The notes beneath the pieces were generated by a model. That model did not search any database and had not been told where the DNA came from. It saw nothing but the letters and a program-made list of their open reading frames with translations. DNA of 64,000 nt from Exiguobacterium sp. SL-9 (GTDB lineage: Bacteria; Bacillota; Bacilli; Exiguobacteriales; Exiguobacteriaceae): contig NZ_SJUO01000002.1 in NCBI RefSeq assembly GCF_004336985.1, positions 620,001 to 684,000 on the forward strand. Direction: 5' to 3'. The position numbers and the translations under genes were made by a program. Below are positions 49,780 through 59,113 of this stretch, piece after piece (positions within the stretch are counted from its first letter, which is position 1; the number at the start of each line of letters is the position of its first letter).

Positions 49780-51210
49780 TTAAAAACGGAAGTAAATAAA
49801 CGGATTGAAGGTACTGGACACGATAAATGAAATGGAGATGACGAATAAAAGAGAAATCCCTGCTGCTCGAATCAAACCTGTAAAGATTCGATACGAGACA
49901 TTCGTAGATTCGACCTCATATTTTAGAACCTTCATCGTCAGCCATTTCGGAATCGGTGTAGCCGCAATCATAGCGATTAACAATACAGCTCCATACTGCA
50001 TTAAATAAAACTGAGACGTCGAATCAAACAACGGCGTGTTATTTAACGCGAACATCGTTTGCAAATACTCGATGGCGTATGGGAAATTGTCTGCTCTGAA
50101 GAATACCCAACCGATGACAACTACAAACAATGTAAATAGATGCGCCAAGGCAGCTGGAATCCGTGCCAACCATTTCCCGAGAAATGCTCGTTCAAGCATG
50201 ATGAAAATCCCATAGTAGGCACCCCAAGCGACGAACGTCCAACTTGCACCGTGCCATACTCCAGTAAGCGTCCACACAATCGCTAAGTTACGATAAGTCT
50301 TCCACGGGCCGGAACGATTTCCACCCAACGGAATATAGACATAGTCCCGAAACCAACTTCCGAGTGAAATGTGCCATCTTCTCCAAAACTCTGAGACTGA
50401 TTTTGAGATGTACGGATAATTGAAGTTTTCAAGAAAGTGAAAACCAAACATCCGGCCAAGTCCGATTGCCATATCTGAATAACCCGAGAAATCAAAATAT
50501 ATTTGTAACGAATATGCGATAATACCAATCCATGCTAACGTCGTTGAAATTTCGCCTGCTGGGCTATTGAACACTTGGTCTGCTACATAGCCACAACTAT
50601 TTGCTAAAATCATTTTCTTACCGAGTCCAATGACGAACCGTTGAATGCCCGAAACGAAATCGTCCAACGTTTCGCGACGATCATTGATTTCATCGGCCAC
50701 TGTTTGATAACGAACAATCGGGCCGGCAATCAACTGCGGGAATAATGCGATATAGAGCGCCAAGTCTAGTGGATTCTTTTGAACTTTTCCGTCTTTCCGA
50801 TACACATCGATGACGTAACTCATCGCTTGGAACGTAAAGAATGAAATCCCGATTGGTAACGGGATTTCTGGATCATTCAAATTCAGACCGAACAGCGAAT
50901 TCGTGTTTTCCACGAAAAAACTGGCATATTTAAAGACGCCAAGCATACCGATATTTCCTAAGACCATCGCAACCATCGTCGCTTTTAAACGCTTGGCGTC
51001 ATGTCGGTATCGATCGACCCAAAGCCCGAACATATAGTTCATCAAAATGGAGACGAGCATAATCATGACGAACCTTGGCTCGCCCCATGCATAGAAGAAC
51101 AAGCTTGCCGCGAGCAATACGAAGTTCTTTAAAAAACGGGGAGACACGAAGTACAAACCAAGCACAATCGGTAAGAAATAAAACAGAAATACCGATGAAC
51201 TAAATAACAT
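49780..51210 (-). CDS. MBOAT family O-acyltransferase
   Basis: A 476-residue polytopic membrane protein of the AlgI/DltB type. It has about 11 hydrophobic segments and the family block YFDFSGYSDMAIGLGRMFGFHFLENFNYPY, then SEFWRRWHISLGSWFRDYVYIPLGG. The catalytic-type histidine is in LTGVWHGASWTF. It transfers acetyl groups across the membrane for O-acetylation of a surface glycan. Start at the ATG at 51210, which overlaps the upstream gene by 11 bp and has GGAGGA nearby. With the DHHW protein it forms a standard two-component modification unit. Confidence 0.94.
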   Translation of the reverse strand: MLFSSSVFLFYFLPIVLGLYFVSPRFLKNFVLLAASLFFYAWGEPRFVMIMLVSILMNYMFGLWVDRYRHDAKRLKATMVAMVLGNIGMLGVFKYASFFVENTNSLFGLNLNDPEIPLPIGISFFTFQAMSYVIDVYRKDGKVQKNPLDLALYIALFPQLIAGPIVRYQTVADEINDRRETLDDFVSGIQRFVIGLGKKMILANSCGYVADQVFNSPAGEISTTLAWIGIIAYSLQIYFDFSGYSDMAIGLGRMFGFHFLENFNYPYISKSVSEFWRRWHISLGSWFRDYVYIPLGGNRSGPWKTYRNLAIVWTLTGVWHGASWTFVAWGAYYGIFIMLERAFLGKWLARIPAALAHLFTLFVVVIGWVFFRADNFPYAIEYLQTMFALNNTPLFDSTSQFYLMQYGAVLLIAMIAATPIPKWLTMKVLKYEVESTNVSYRIFTGLIRAAGISLLFVISISFIVSSTFNPFIYFRF

Positions 51211-51745
51211 GTGCGTCGTCCTCCTCGTCTTCCTCATCCTTCTCATCTAATGGTTCATCTGCGAACAAGGAGAGCCATGCGTCATTCATCACGATATATG
51301 GCTCTTCATACGATGAGTCGGTCAAATAAAACTTGAATGCGAGTTTAAAGAACTCAGCACCTTTTTCCAATTCGATTTCCTCTCGGAATGAGAATGTATC
51401 GCTCTTCAAATTGTACCGTTTCTTCAAGTTCACAATCCGTTTCGTTTTGTTGTATTGCATATAGTAGACTTCAATGCGCGTTCCAATCGGAAGATTCGCT
51501 TCAAAACTGCCTTCCACGAGTAAACGATTGGCATCCATCAATTTTGCATCAGGACGATAAATTTTACTCGGTGGCACGTCAAATTTTTGATCGAACATTT
51601 GAACGTACAACGAGGAAGATGCCTCGTAATCGCGAAAACTGATTTTTGTCCGGTACTGTTCTTCCGTTGCGTGCATCATTTCTTTATCACCCATCGGAAA
51701 ATAGTGGTAAATAGCTGGACGGATATATCGTTTACGAATCATCAT
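51200..51745 (-). CDS. Unknown protein of the glycan operon
   Basis: I do not recognise this 181-residue protein. No membrane segment or signal peptide is visible. The middle part looks like a beta-sandwich (LLVEGSFEANLPIGTRIEVYYMQY, then FFKLAFKFYLTDSSYEEPYIV) that might bind a glycan. The C-terminus is a very acidic tail (DEPLDEKDEEDEEDDA). It is translationally tied to the MBOAT gene by an 11-bp overlap, and AAGGAG precedes its ATG. A role in assembling or localising the O-acetylation machine is only a guess. Confidence 0.75.
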   Translation of the reverse strand: MMIRKRYIRPAIYHYFPMGDKEMMHATEEQYRTKISFRDYEASSSLYVQMFDQKFDVPPSKIYRPDAKLMDANRLLVEGSFEANLPIGTRIEVYYMQYNKTKRIVNLKKRYNLKSDTFSFREEIELEKGAEFFKLAFKFYLTDSSYEEPYIVMNDAWLSLFADEPLDEKDEEDEEDDAHVI

Positions 51746-51770
51746 AGTGATTACTCCTTCATGAGAGGAC

Positions 51771-52880
51771 TTATTTATTGAAGTGCGTCAAAATCGCATC
51801 AACAATGCGTGCTGAAGCTTGTCCATCTCCGTATGGGTTTGAAGCGATCGACATATCGTGATGCTTCTTCTCATCAGATAGCAATTCGTCTGCTAATCCA
51901 AAAATGGTTTCTTCCTCGGTACCTGCGAGCTTAAGCGTACCTGCTGCAACACCTTCTGGTCGTTCCGTCGTGTCACGTAGAACGAGGACCGGTACGCCGA
52001 GTGATGGGGCTTCTTCTTGAACTCCGCCTGAATCGGTTAAAATCAAATGTGATTTCGCCGCAAAGTTGTGGAAGTCGAAGACGTCGAGTGGCTCGATCAA
52101 TTGCACGCGGTCTAGGTCGTGAAGAATCTCATTCGCTAGTTCACGAACAACTGGGTTCATGTGGACCGGATAGACCACTTCGATATCATCATATTTTTCA
52201 ATGAGACGACGCACGGCACGGAACATATTGCGCATCGGCTCTCCGAGGTTTTCACGACGGTGGGCCGTCAACAAGACAAGACGACGTCCTTGTGCAGTGA
52301 TCTCATCAAGGATCGGGTTCGTGTACGAATCATTTACCGTTGTGTTCAACGCATCGATCGCCGTGTTCCCGGTCACGTAAATCATGTCCTGTTGCTTACC
52401 TTCAGAAATTAAGTTACCCGCTGAAACATCGGTCGGCGCGAAATGAAGATTTGCCAATACACCCGTTAGCTGTCGGTTCGCTTCTTCTGGGAACGGAGAG
52501 TATAAGTTGTAAGTCCGAAGACCTGCTTCGACATGCCCGACAGCCGTTTGATTGTAAAAGGCCGCGAGTGAAGTCGCAAATGTCGTCGTCGTGTCACCAT
52601 GCACGAGCACGATGTCCGGTTTTGCTTCTTTGATGACATTGTCCATCCCATGAAGGACCCGTGTCGTCACGTCAAACAACGTTTGTTTGTCCTTCATGAT
52701 ATCCAAATCGTAATCCGGTGTGATTTTAAATAAGTTTAAGACTTGATCAAGCATTTGTCGATGCTGTGCTGTTACCACAACAATCGGCTCTACCCCTTCA
52801 CGTTTCTTCAATTCAAGTACGAGTGGGGCCATCTTGATTGCTTCAGGACGTGTTCCAAAAACAGTCATTACCTTAATCAT
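51771..52880 (-). CDS. wecB: UDP-N-acetylglucosamine 2-epimerase (non-hydrolysing)
   Basis: Interconverts UDP-GlcNAc and UDP-ManNAc in the cytoplasm. The 369 residues show KVMTVFGTRPEAIKMAPL at the start, the VHGDTTTTFA loop, HVEAGLRTYN, PEEANRQLTG and the C-terminal TDSGGVQEEAPSLGVPVLVLRDTTERPE. All are hallmark motifs of the non-hydrolysing class (also called mnaA). Its ATG overlaps the tagH stop as ATGA. With wecC in the same operon it supplies UDP-ManNAcA. Confidence 0.97.
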   Translation of the reverse strand: MIKVMTVFGTRPEAIKMAPLVLELKKREGVEPIVVVTAQHRQMLDQVLNLFKITPDYDLDIMKDKQTLFDVTTRVLHGMDNVIKEAKPDIVLVHGDTTTTFATSLAAFYNQTAVGHVEAGLRTYNLYSPFPEEANRQLTGVLANLHFAPTDVSAGNLISEGKQQDMIYVTGNTAIDALNTTVNDSYTNPILDEITAQGRRLVLLTAHRRENLGEPMRNMFRAVRRLIEKYDDIEVVYPVHMNPVVRELANEILHDLDRVQLIEPLDVFDFHNFAAKSHLILTDSGGVQEEAPSLGVPVLVLRDTTERPEGVAAGTLKLAGTEEETIFGLADELLSDEKKHHDMSIASNPYGDGQASARIVDAILTHFNK

Positions 52881-53737
52881 CCCGTCATCTCCTTTGTTTG
52901 TTGAGTTCTTGGTAAGACAATCGTTTCACCTAAATCATTCGAGTCGACGATTGTCGTACGTTGCGTCAATTTACTTTCTTTATATTGATTTTGTTGGGAT
53001 TTGGTTAATTGACGATACCATTTTAAGAACTTGTTATATTCTCCGACAATTTCTTCGACAGGACCATATTCACGAATTTCTCCATACTCTAACCATAGAG
53101 CCTGTGTACAAAACTGTTTTACTTGAGAAACGGAATGACTGATAAAGAAAATCGTCTTCCCTTGGTCTTTAAATTCATTCATTTTTGTTAGACATTTGTC
53201 AGTAAACGTTTGGTCACCGACAGATAAAGCCTCATCAATGACTAAAATGTCAGGATCGATATTAATCGAGATGGCAAATCCGAGACGTGATTTCATTCCG
53301 CTTGAATAGGTTTTTACAGGCTGATGAATGAATTCCCCGATATCGGCAAAATCGATGATTTCAGGTGTCAATGCTGCAATTTGCTCTTTACTCATCCCGA
53401 GCATCAAGCCTTTCAGCTCAATATTCTCCATGCCGGTGAGTTGACCGTTTAGTCCAGACGAAATCGCAATCAGTGCGGTTTTCCCGCGCAATGTGATTTG
53501 TCCGTGTGTCGGAGGCATGACATCCGCTAACAAATTGGACATGGTAGACTTACCTGAACCGTTAATTCCAATGATCCCAACGACCTCACCAGGAGGAACC
53601 TCAAAGCTAACGTTTCGAAGCGCGTAAAATTGTGTGCCATTCGTCTTCCCTGTAAAAATCTCTTTTAATTTATCACTCTGTTTTCGATAGAGGGTATAGC
53701 GCTTAGAAACATTTTCAAATTTCACTTGTGACGTCAT
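52877..53737 (-). CDS. tagH: Polysaccharide/teichoic acid export ATP-binding protein
   Basis: A 286-residue ABC ATPase of the TagH/RfbE class that exports wall polymers on undecaprenyl carrier. It shows KFENVSKRYTLYRKQSDKLKE, Walker A GINGSGKST, the LQG-type region AISSGLNGQLTGMENI, signature TYSSGMKSRLGFAISI, Walker B ILVIDEALSVGD and switch histidine FISHS. It lacks the long C-terminal SH3-like extension of the Bacillus protein. It lies between tagG (12 bp away) and wecB. Confidence 0.94.
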   Translation of the reverse strand: MTSQVKFENVSKRYTLYRKQSDKLKEIFTGKTNGTQFYALRNVSFEVPPGEVVGIIGINGSGKSTMSNLLADVMPPTHGQITLRGKTALIAISSGLNGQLTGMENIELKGLMLGMSKEQIAALTPEIIDFADIGEFIHQPVKTYSSGMKSRLGFAISINIDPDILVIDEALSVGDQTFTDKCLTKMNEFKDQGKTIFFISHSVSQVKQFCTQALWLEYGEIREYGPVEEIVGEYNKFLKWYRQLTKSQQNQYKESKLTQRTTIVDSNDLGETIVLPRTQQTKEMTG

Positions 53738-53749
53738 CAGATACCCTCC

Positions 53750-54547
53750 TTAAATGTAATCGATAAAGTAACGACGGAAACGCATATGCACATTCGAGCC
53801 TACGAAGAACAAAATGAGGACGATGCCCCAATAGTAGAAGCCCCATTCCCAATTTTCCACAATCCAATCCGTGCCTAAAAACATAGAGCGATAGCCTTCT
53901 ACGAGGTAATAAAGGGGATTCAATTGAAGTACTTGTTGAACCCAACCCGTAGGTAACCAAAAAATCGGTGTTAAATAAAGCATCATACGCATAACGGACA
54001 TGAGCAAGTTTTGCAAATCGCGAATGATCGTTGTTAAAGCTGATGTCAACAGTGCGAGCGCGTAAAGCAAGGCGACAGCGCTAATTAACAAATAAATCAA
54101 CCAGAACGTATGCAATCCTGGGTAGTAACCAAAGAAGGCAAGCAAAACGAAACTGACAAGAATCATCCCGAAGTGTCGATAGAGCAACGATAATAAAACG
54201 TATGCCGGAATCGTACTGAGGGGGAAGCTCATTTTAGAAACGAGCCCGATCCGCGAGTACACGGAACGGGCAGTTGTCGTAATTGCTGGGCTGATAAAAA
54301 ACCATACAATGATTCCGCTGACCAACCATGGTAAGAACGCGACACCATCTATATCTCTTCCTTCTCGGATACCGAAACCAAACACAAACCAGTAGACCGA
54401 GATTTGAAGAATCGGTGTCACTAATTCCCAAAGAAACCCTAAGTATTGCATCGAATACATACTTTTTGTTTCATACATAGAGAGTCTCAATATTAAATAG
54501 AGACTCTCCCGAATTTCAGAATATATTTGCTTAGGAGCTTTTAACAT
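53750..54547 (-). CDS. tagG: Polysaccharide/teichoic acid ABC export permease
   Basis: A 265-residue ABC-2 permease with six hydrophobic segments. The N-terminus (IRLSMYETKSMYSMQYLGFLWELVTPILQISVYWFVFG-type layout) and LNPLYYLVEGYRSMFLG near the end are typical of TagG. It transports a lipid-linked glycan to the outer face together with TagH. It lies 11 bp after wecC and 12 bp before tagH, in one operon. Confidence 0.95.
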   Translation of the reverse strand: MLKAPKQIYSEIRESLYLILRLSMYETKSMYSMQYLGFLWELVTPILQISVYWFVFGFGIREGRDIDGVAFLPWLVSGIIVWFFISPAITTTARSVYSRIGLVSKMSFPLSTIPAYVLLSLLYRHFGMILVSFVLLAFFGYYPGLHTFWLIYLLISAVALLYALALLTSALTTIIRDLQNLLMSVMRMMLYLTPIFWLPTGWVQQVLQLNPLYYLVEGYRSMFLGTDWIVENWEWGFYYWGIVLILFFVGSNVHMRFRRYFIDYI

Positions 54548-54558
54548 AAGCCCACCTC

Positions 54559-55851
54559 TCAGACAGTGAGATTAGCCTTTTTCACAAAAGAATAGAGGTT
54601 GCCGTAATTCACGACATCGACTTGTTCATCTTGGTCGGCTTTAACAATATTTCGTGTGTCAAAAATCATTGGACGACGCATCATTGATGTCAACTCAGCA
54701 AAGTTCAATTCTTTGAATTCATTGTGATCGACTAAGATGAGGACGATGTCTGCATCTTGTAACGCAGCTTCTTTTGAAACGAGATCAAAGTGCTTCGATG
54801 ATGAAACTTCTACGTGCGGATCATGCACAGCGACATTCATTCCTTGTTCGAGCATCAATTCGATAATCTCGACCGCAGGACTTTCACGCATGTCATCCAC
54901 GTTACCTTTGTACGTTACGCCGAAAGCAGCAACCTTGGCATCTTTCGAGTCGCCAACAAGTTTTTGAACGTTTTCAACAACGTATGCAGGCATCGATACG
55001 TTCGTGTCGCGTGACAATTTGATGATTTTCGCAAGTTCAGGTTGTTTCGCTACGATGAAGTACGGATCTACAGCGAGACAGTGTCCACCAACACCTGGTC
55101 CTGGGCTATGAAGATTAACGCGTGGATGTTTGTTCGCCATTTCAATCACGTCGAGAACGTTAATGTCGAGGGCGTTACATACTTTAGCGAGTTCATTCGC
55201 AAGGGCGATGTTGACGTCGCGGAACGTATTTTCCATCAACTTCGACATTTCTGCCGTTTTAGCATCTGTTTTAATGATTTCACCTTCAACAAATGTGCCG
55301 TATACACGAGCTCCTGCTTCGGCACATGCTGGCGTCAATCCACCGACGATACGGTTGTTATGAACAAGTTCATGAAGGATTTGGCCTGGAAGAACGCGTT
55401 CTGGGCAGTGAACAAGATAGATATCTTCTCCGACTACAAACCCTGCTTCTTCTACGAGTGGCTTCACAAAGTCATCCATCGTACGTGGAGCGATTGTCGA
55501 TTCGACAATGATGACGTTCCCCTTTTCTACATGAGGTAAGACACGTTTTGTCGCATCTAGGACATACGTTAAATCACATGATTTATGCTCGTCATCATTG
55601 TTTGGTGTTGGTACCGCAATGATAAAAGCATCCGCTTTTTCCGGTTCCATTGAAGCACGGAATTTACCGTTTTCGACCACAGATTTAACAACATCTCCAA
55701 GACCAGGCTCTTCGATGTGAATTTCTCCACGGTTCAATTTATCGACAACCGATTGATGGATATCCACACCAACGACGTCTACTCCATATTGTGCAAATAC
55801 TGCTGATGTTGGGAGTCCAATATATCCTAATCCGATCGTACAAACTTTCAT
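54559..55851 (-). CDS. wecC: UDP-N-acetyl-D-mannosamine dehydrogenase
   Basis: Oxidises UDP-ManNAc to UDP-ManNAcA with NAD. The 430 residues start VCTIGLGYIGLPTSAVFA, have VDIHQSVVDKLNRGEIHIEEPGL, the AVPTPNN and VESTIAPRT segments, HCPERVLPGQ, the catalytic cysteine in GPGVGGHCLAVDPYFI and GVTYKGNVDDMRESPA. I chose the ATG at 55851 with GGAGG upstream. First gene of the operon that continues with tagG, tagH, wecB, the unknown protein, MBOAT and DHHW genes. A near-perfect promoter lies upstream. Confidence 0.96.
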   Translation of the reverse strand: MKVCTIGLGYIGLPTSAVFAQYGVDVVGVDIHQSVVDKLNRGEIHIEEPGLGDVVKSVVENGKFRASMEPEKADAFIIAVPTPNNDDEHKSCDLTYVLDATKRVLPHVEKGNVIIVESTIAPRTMDDFVKPLVEEAGFVVGEDIYLVHCPERVLPGQILHELVHNNRIVGGLTPACAEAGARVYGTFVEGEIIKTDAKTAEMSKLMENTFRDVNIALANELAKVCNALDINVLDVIEMANKHPRVNLHSPGPGVGGHCLAVDPYFIVAKQPELAKIIKLSRDTNVSMPAYVVENVQKLVGDSKDAKVAAFGVTYKGNVDDMRESPAVEIIELMLEQGMNVAVHDPHVEVSSSKHFDLVSKEAALQDADIVLILVDHNEFKELNFAELTSMMRRPMIFDTRNIVKADQDEQVDVVNYGNLYSFVKKANLTV

Positions 55852-55931
55852 TGTCGTTACCTCCAAAGTACTGTTCATTTTTAATGAATTGCTTCATATA
55901 CTATTTTTTTCTCTTCGTTAAAACAATAGCA

Positions 55932-55960
55932 ATTATACTCCGCGCCATATTTAGAAGCAA
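55932..55960 (-). promoter_or_regulatory. Sigma-A promoter of the wecC-tagGH-wecB operon
   Basis: On the minus strand TTGCTT, 17 bases, then a perfect TATAAT, about 80 bp before the wecC start. Confidence 0.8.
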
Positions 55961-56010
55961 CTACAAACTAATAACAAAGTCATGTCTATCCTGTCACACA
56001 ACGACCCGAG

Positions 56011-56277
56011 TCACTTCCGACGCAATTTCCGTCTCAATTCCCAATACTTCCGGGTCACTTTGGTTAGTTTGGATTTGTTCAACGCTTCATAACGTGGCGC
56101 AATTTCAGAAAGCTCTTTCGCCATATGTTGAGACAGCGCGGATAATGTTTCATAGCGTTTCAATAATTCTTCATAGTGATTGAAAATCACTTCTTTTTCC
56201 ATCTCGACTGTCACTTTCTCTTCACGCAACTGTTGGTTTTCACGCTGTAAGGTTGACACATCATTCTGTTCATTCAT
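56011..56277 (-). CDS. Small coiled-coil protein of the glycan region
   Basis: An 88-residue, highly charged, almost wholly helical protein. Heptad-like leucines run through LQRENQQLREEKVTVEMEKEV, and the C-terminus is strongly basic (KYWELRRKLRRK), which suggests membrane or nucleic-acid contact. No signal peptide. I chose the ATG at 56277, since GGAGG lies before it. An ATG at 56298 sits upstream of that site. It directly follows the large glycosyltransferase gene. A second small coiled-coil gene stands on the other side at 59114. Confidence 0.75.
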   Translation of the reverse strand: MNEQNDVSTLQRENQQLREEKVTVEMEKEVIFNHYEELLKRYETLSALSQHMAKELSEIAPRYEALNKSKLTKVTRKYWELRRKLRRK

Positions 56278-56294
56278 TGCTCGTTCCTCCATAT

Positions 56295-59000
56295 TCATTG
56301 CTCAGGTCCAAATTGTTTCGCCAATTGTTCTAAGTTGTTCTTCTCATACAATTCGACAAATGTGGCTACCTTTTCGTTTTTCAATGTCTCTGGGCGGAAC
56401 AATTCATAGATTTTATACAAGATCGTGACATTGTGCTTGAAGTCTTGTAGATTACTCCGCTTCAAGTGGCGCAAATACCAAAGTTCAAAGAACACTTCGA
56501 AACGATGACTGTTGAAGGCGTCAAGCACATGTTCTTCCTTGAATACTTTCGCCCGTGCTTCTTCACGCAACAGACACTTTTCAAAATATTTGGTGGTAAT
56601 CGCATTCACGGTCGACCCGCTCACTGCTGCATAGTAATCATGAATCACTTTATTCACCAATAAGACTTTTTTGGCTTTGAGCATCATTTCCGTAAAGAAT
56701 AACGAATCTTGACCAACCGCCCCTACAACTTGTTCAAGTTGATGAGCTTCAATGAATGATTTTCGAATCACCATCGCCTGGATACTCTGCACGCTGAAAT
56801 TATGATCCAGTAGGTATTGGCGAGGATCATTCAACACAAGTTGATCTTGCTGATACGACTTAGGTAACATGATTGGCGATTCTTTCTCCGCTAATTTTTT
56901 CATGTGACCGGTTGCAAAATCGAGGTCTGGATCTTGCTCCATCAGTTGATAGAGGAAAGCGTAACCGTCTTCCGTTGCTTCATTGTCAGGGTCCAGGAAC
57001 ACGATGTAGTCGGTCGTCGACATCTCGACACCTTTGTTACGTGGTCTTGACGCACTGCCGCTACCGCCCATCTCATACAAATGCGTCGTGACATTCGCAT
57101 AATTTTCTTCGATGTGACGAATTTGACGAATCGTTTCAATGTCAGATGATCCATCATCAACGATAATAATTTCCATGTCTTTAAACATGGAGCTACGTTT
57201 TAAACTTAAGAAACACTTATTGTATAAGTATTTTCCGTTATTATAGACCGGAATGACGACCGTCATCTTATAGTCTGTGCGAATTTCATGTTCAGACTCG
57301 TCTTGAGCAATCCGTCGTTCTAAACTAAACCGATCCACGGCATAGCCTTTTAAATCATGATTCTTCTCTTGGCCCGAAATCACGTCATAAGGTACGGACG
57401 CCGTCCAATAGAGTGTCGTGTAGCGACTCGTGAACGAATCCGTGTACACATGTTCGATTCCTTCGTTCCATTCATGGCCTTCTTTATACACGACTTGCGT
57501 GATGAAATCGACGTCCGTATATTTGAAGCCATTCACTAAATCTTCTAAATAGTAAGGTCCATACGCAAATTGATCATTAAAATACGTGACCATATCATAG
57601 GCAGCGACTAGCTCTGCTGTTACTTCTTCTTCGCGGACAAACGTCTTATTTGAATACGATTGTTGCTCGAAATCTCGTTGCACCAATTTGTTTTGGCCAC
57701 TACCGACGACGAGTACAGATTTTTCAAGTTGCGCTTCTTCGTGACCTAAAGCGCTCAAAATCGTTTGAAGACGATGATATACGGTATGTTGCGACATCAC
57801 ATTTCTAACGCCATGCATTTGATGCTCATAGCGTTCATCCGCAGTGAACATAGACATGATCGACTCCGCATCCGCCTCATTCGTCGCAATAAAGATATTC
57901 GGGAAATAGTTATTCACGGCAACACTATAGTTCGACAAAATCAAATTGCCTAGTGCCTGTGATTCGTAGACACGGCGGGCACACATCGTCGGACTATATT
58001 TGATGCTGTTGACGTTTAACACCCAGTCATAGCTCTTGCTCAACTTCTGCAATTCAACGTAATTCACGCTTGGCGCTACGTACGGAGCAAACTCTTCAGG
58101 GAAGTGGTAACGTGGGTCGTTAAGCGAATAGTTCCGGTCGATAATATCGAGTTGTTTATCCGCTAATAAAACGCCGTTTAACAACTTCATAATATCTTCA
58201 GTCCGCTCGCTATACTTCTCCATCCAACTACCGGCAAACAACGCACCATCAATTTTCTCGACAGACCGCGTACCGATTGGGTTGTGTAATTTCGGGTTTA
58301 CCCCAAACTCAAGCACCCCGATGCGATCATGACCGCAATCTAATTGATACTCCGAGATTTTCCCTTCATCTCCAGTAAAGATGACATCGCTCCGTTGAGC
58401 AATCCCGATAAAGCGAGAGTAGTTACTCGGATCTTCTGTCGATTGCATGACAACAGGCACATTACGTGATTTTGCATGGTCGATAATGCGATAGAGTGAT
58501 TCCCGTTTTTCGGAGTCTGGATTTGAAATCCCACGCCATTCGTCCTCATATAGTCCTTTCCAAGATGTTAGAATGAGGAAGAAGTCGATCGGTTCAGCGA
58601 AAATGTCTTCCGCATTTGTCGGAGTGACGTAATGAAGGTTCATTGCATCTTTATAAAACTCATACATAAACTCAGAGCAAACGATTGCGACATTCGGTTT
58701 CGTCAATCCTTTATAATAGCGGGATCCGTTACTTTCACCGATGAGCGCCATAGACTGTTTGAACTGAGTGAGGTAATGTCGATTGCTGGCATTATGATAT
58801 TTTTGTACGATTTCCAACTTCTTAGGAGCCCGTTCTTTACGTTTTCTAAATTGGTCCAACGAATAATCAAGTCGTGGCAACCGTTTGATTCGCTTCAATG
58901 ATTCAGAATCTAGATGGCTCATATCCTTCACGCGACGCGTTTCGCTTTGCGCCCAGGCTACGTGTTCTGTCAAATCGTTGAGAATTTTTTTATAATTCAT
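56295..59000 (-). CDS. Bipartite glycosyltransferase (CgeB-like plus GT2)
   Basis: A 901-residue cytoplasmic protein. The first part (about 100-420) resembles CgeB/DUF3880-type glycosyltransferases, with MQSTEDPSNYSRFIGIAQRSDVIFTGDEG and the donor-site-like segment CARRVYESQALGNLILSNY. The second part (about 577-800) is a GT-A family 2 enzyme with VVIPVYNNGKYL, IIIVDDGSSD, GSGSASRPRNKG and the metal motif LDPDNE (669-674). A helical C-terminus follows. Two catalytic domains suggest that it adds two sugars or builds a repeating polymer. Acceptor and sugars cannot be told. It is divergent from the coiled-coil/GT2 pair. Confidence 0.88.
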   Translation of the reverse strand: MNYKKILNDLTEHVAWAQSETRRVKDMSHLDSESLKRIKRLPRLDYSLDQFRKRKERAPKKLEIVQKYHNASNRHYLTQFKQSMALIGESNGSRYYKGLTKPNVAIVCSEFMYEFYKDAMNLHYVTPTNAEDIFAEPIDFFLILTSWKGLYEDEWRGISNPDSEKRESLYRIIDHAKSRNVPVVMQSTEDPSNYSRFIGIAQRSDVIFTGDEGKISEYQLDCGHDRIGVLEFGVNPKLHNPIGTRSVEKIDGALFAGSWMEKYSERTEDIMKLLNGVLLADKQLDIIDRNYSLNDPRYHFPEEFAPYVAPSVNYVELQKLSKSYDWVLNVNSIKYSPTMCARRVYESQALGNLILSNYSVAVNNYFPNIFIATNEADAESIMSMFTADERYEHQMHGVRNVMSQHTVYHRLQTILSALGHEEAQLEKSVLVVGSGQNKLVQRDFEQQSYSNKTFVREEEVTAELVAAYDMVTYFNDQFAYGPYYLEDLVNGFKYTDVDFITQVVYKEGHEWNEGIEHVYTDSFTSRYTTLYWTASVPYDVISGQEKNHDLKGYAVDRFSLERRIAQDESEHEIRTDYKMTVVIPVYNNGKYLYNKCFLSLKRSSMFKDMEIIIVDDGSSDIETIRQIRHIEENYANVTTHLYEMGGSGSASRPRNKGVEMSTTDYIVFLDPDNEATEDGYAFLYQLMEQDPDLDFATGHMKKLAEKESPIMLPKSYQQDQLVLNDPRQYLLDHNFSVQSIQAMVIRKSFIEAHQLEQVVGAVGQDSLFFTEMMLKAKKVLLVNKVIHDYYAAVSGSTVNAITTKYFEKCLLREEARAKVFKEEHVLDAFNSHRFEVFFELWYLRHLKRSNLQDFKHNVTILYKIYELFRPETLKNEKVATFVELYEKNNLEQLAKQFGPEQ

Positions 59001-59113
59001 CTGTCTATGAATTCTCCTTTTACGTCACATTCGAATTTTTTTACATTATCTTTCGTATCGTAGCAAATTTTATACAGTGAAGCAAATTTCCATCAAGGAA
59101 CGAGGAGGCTATT

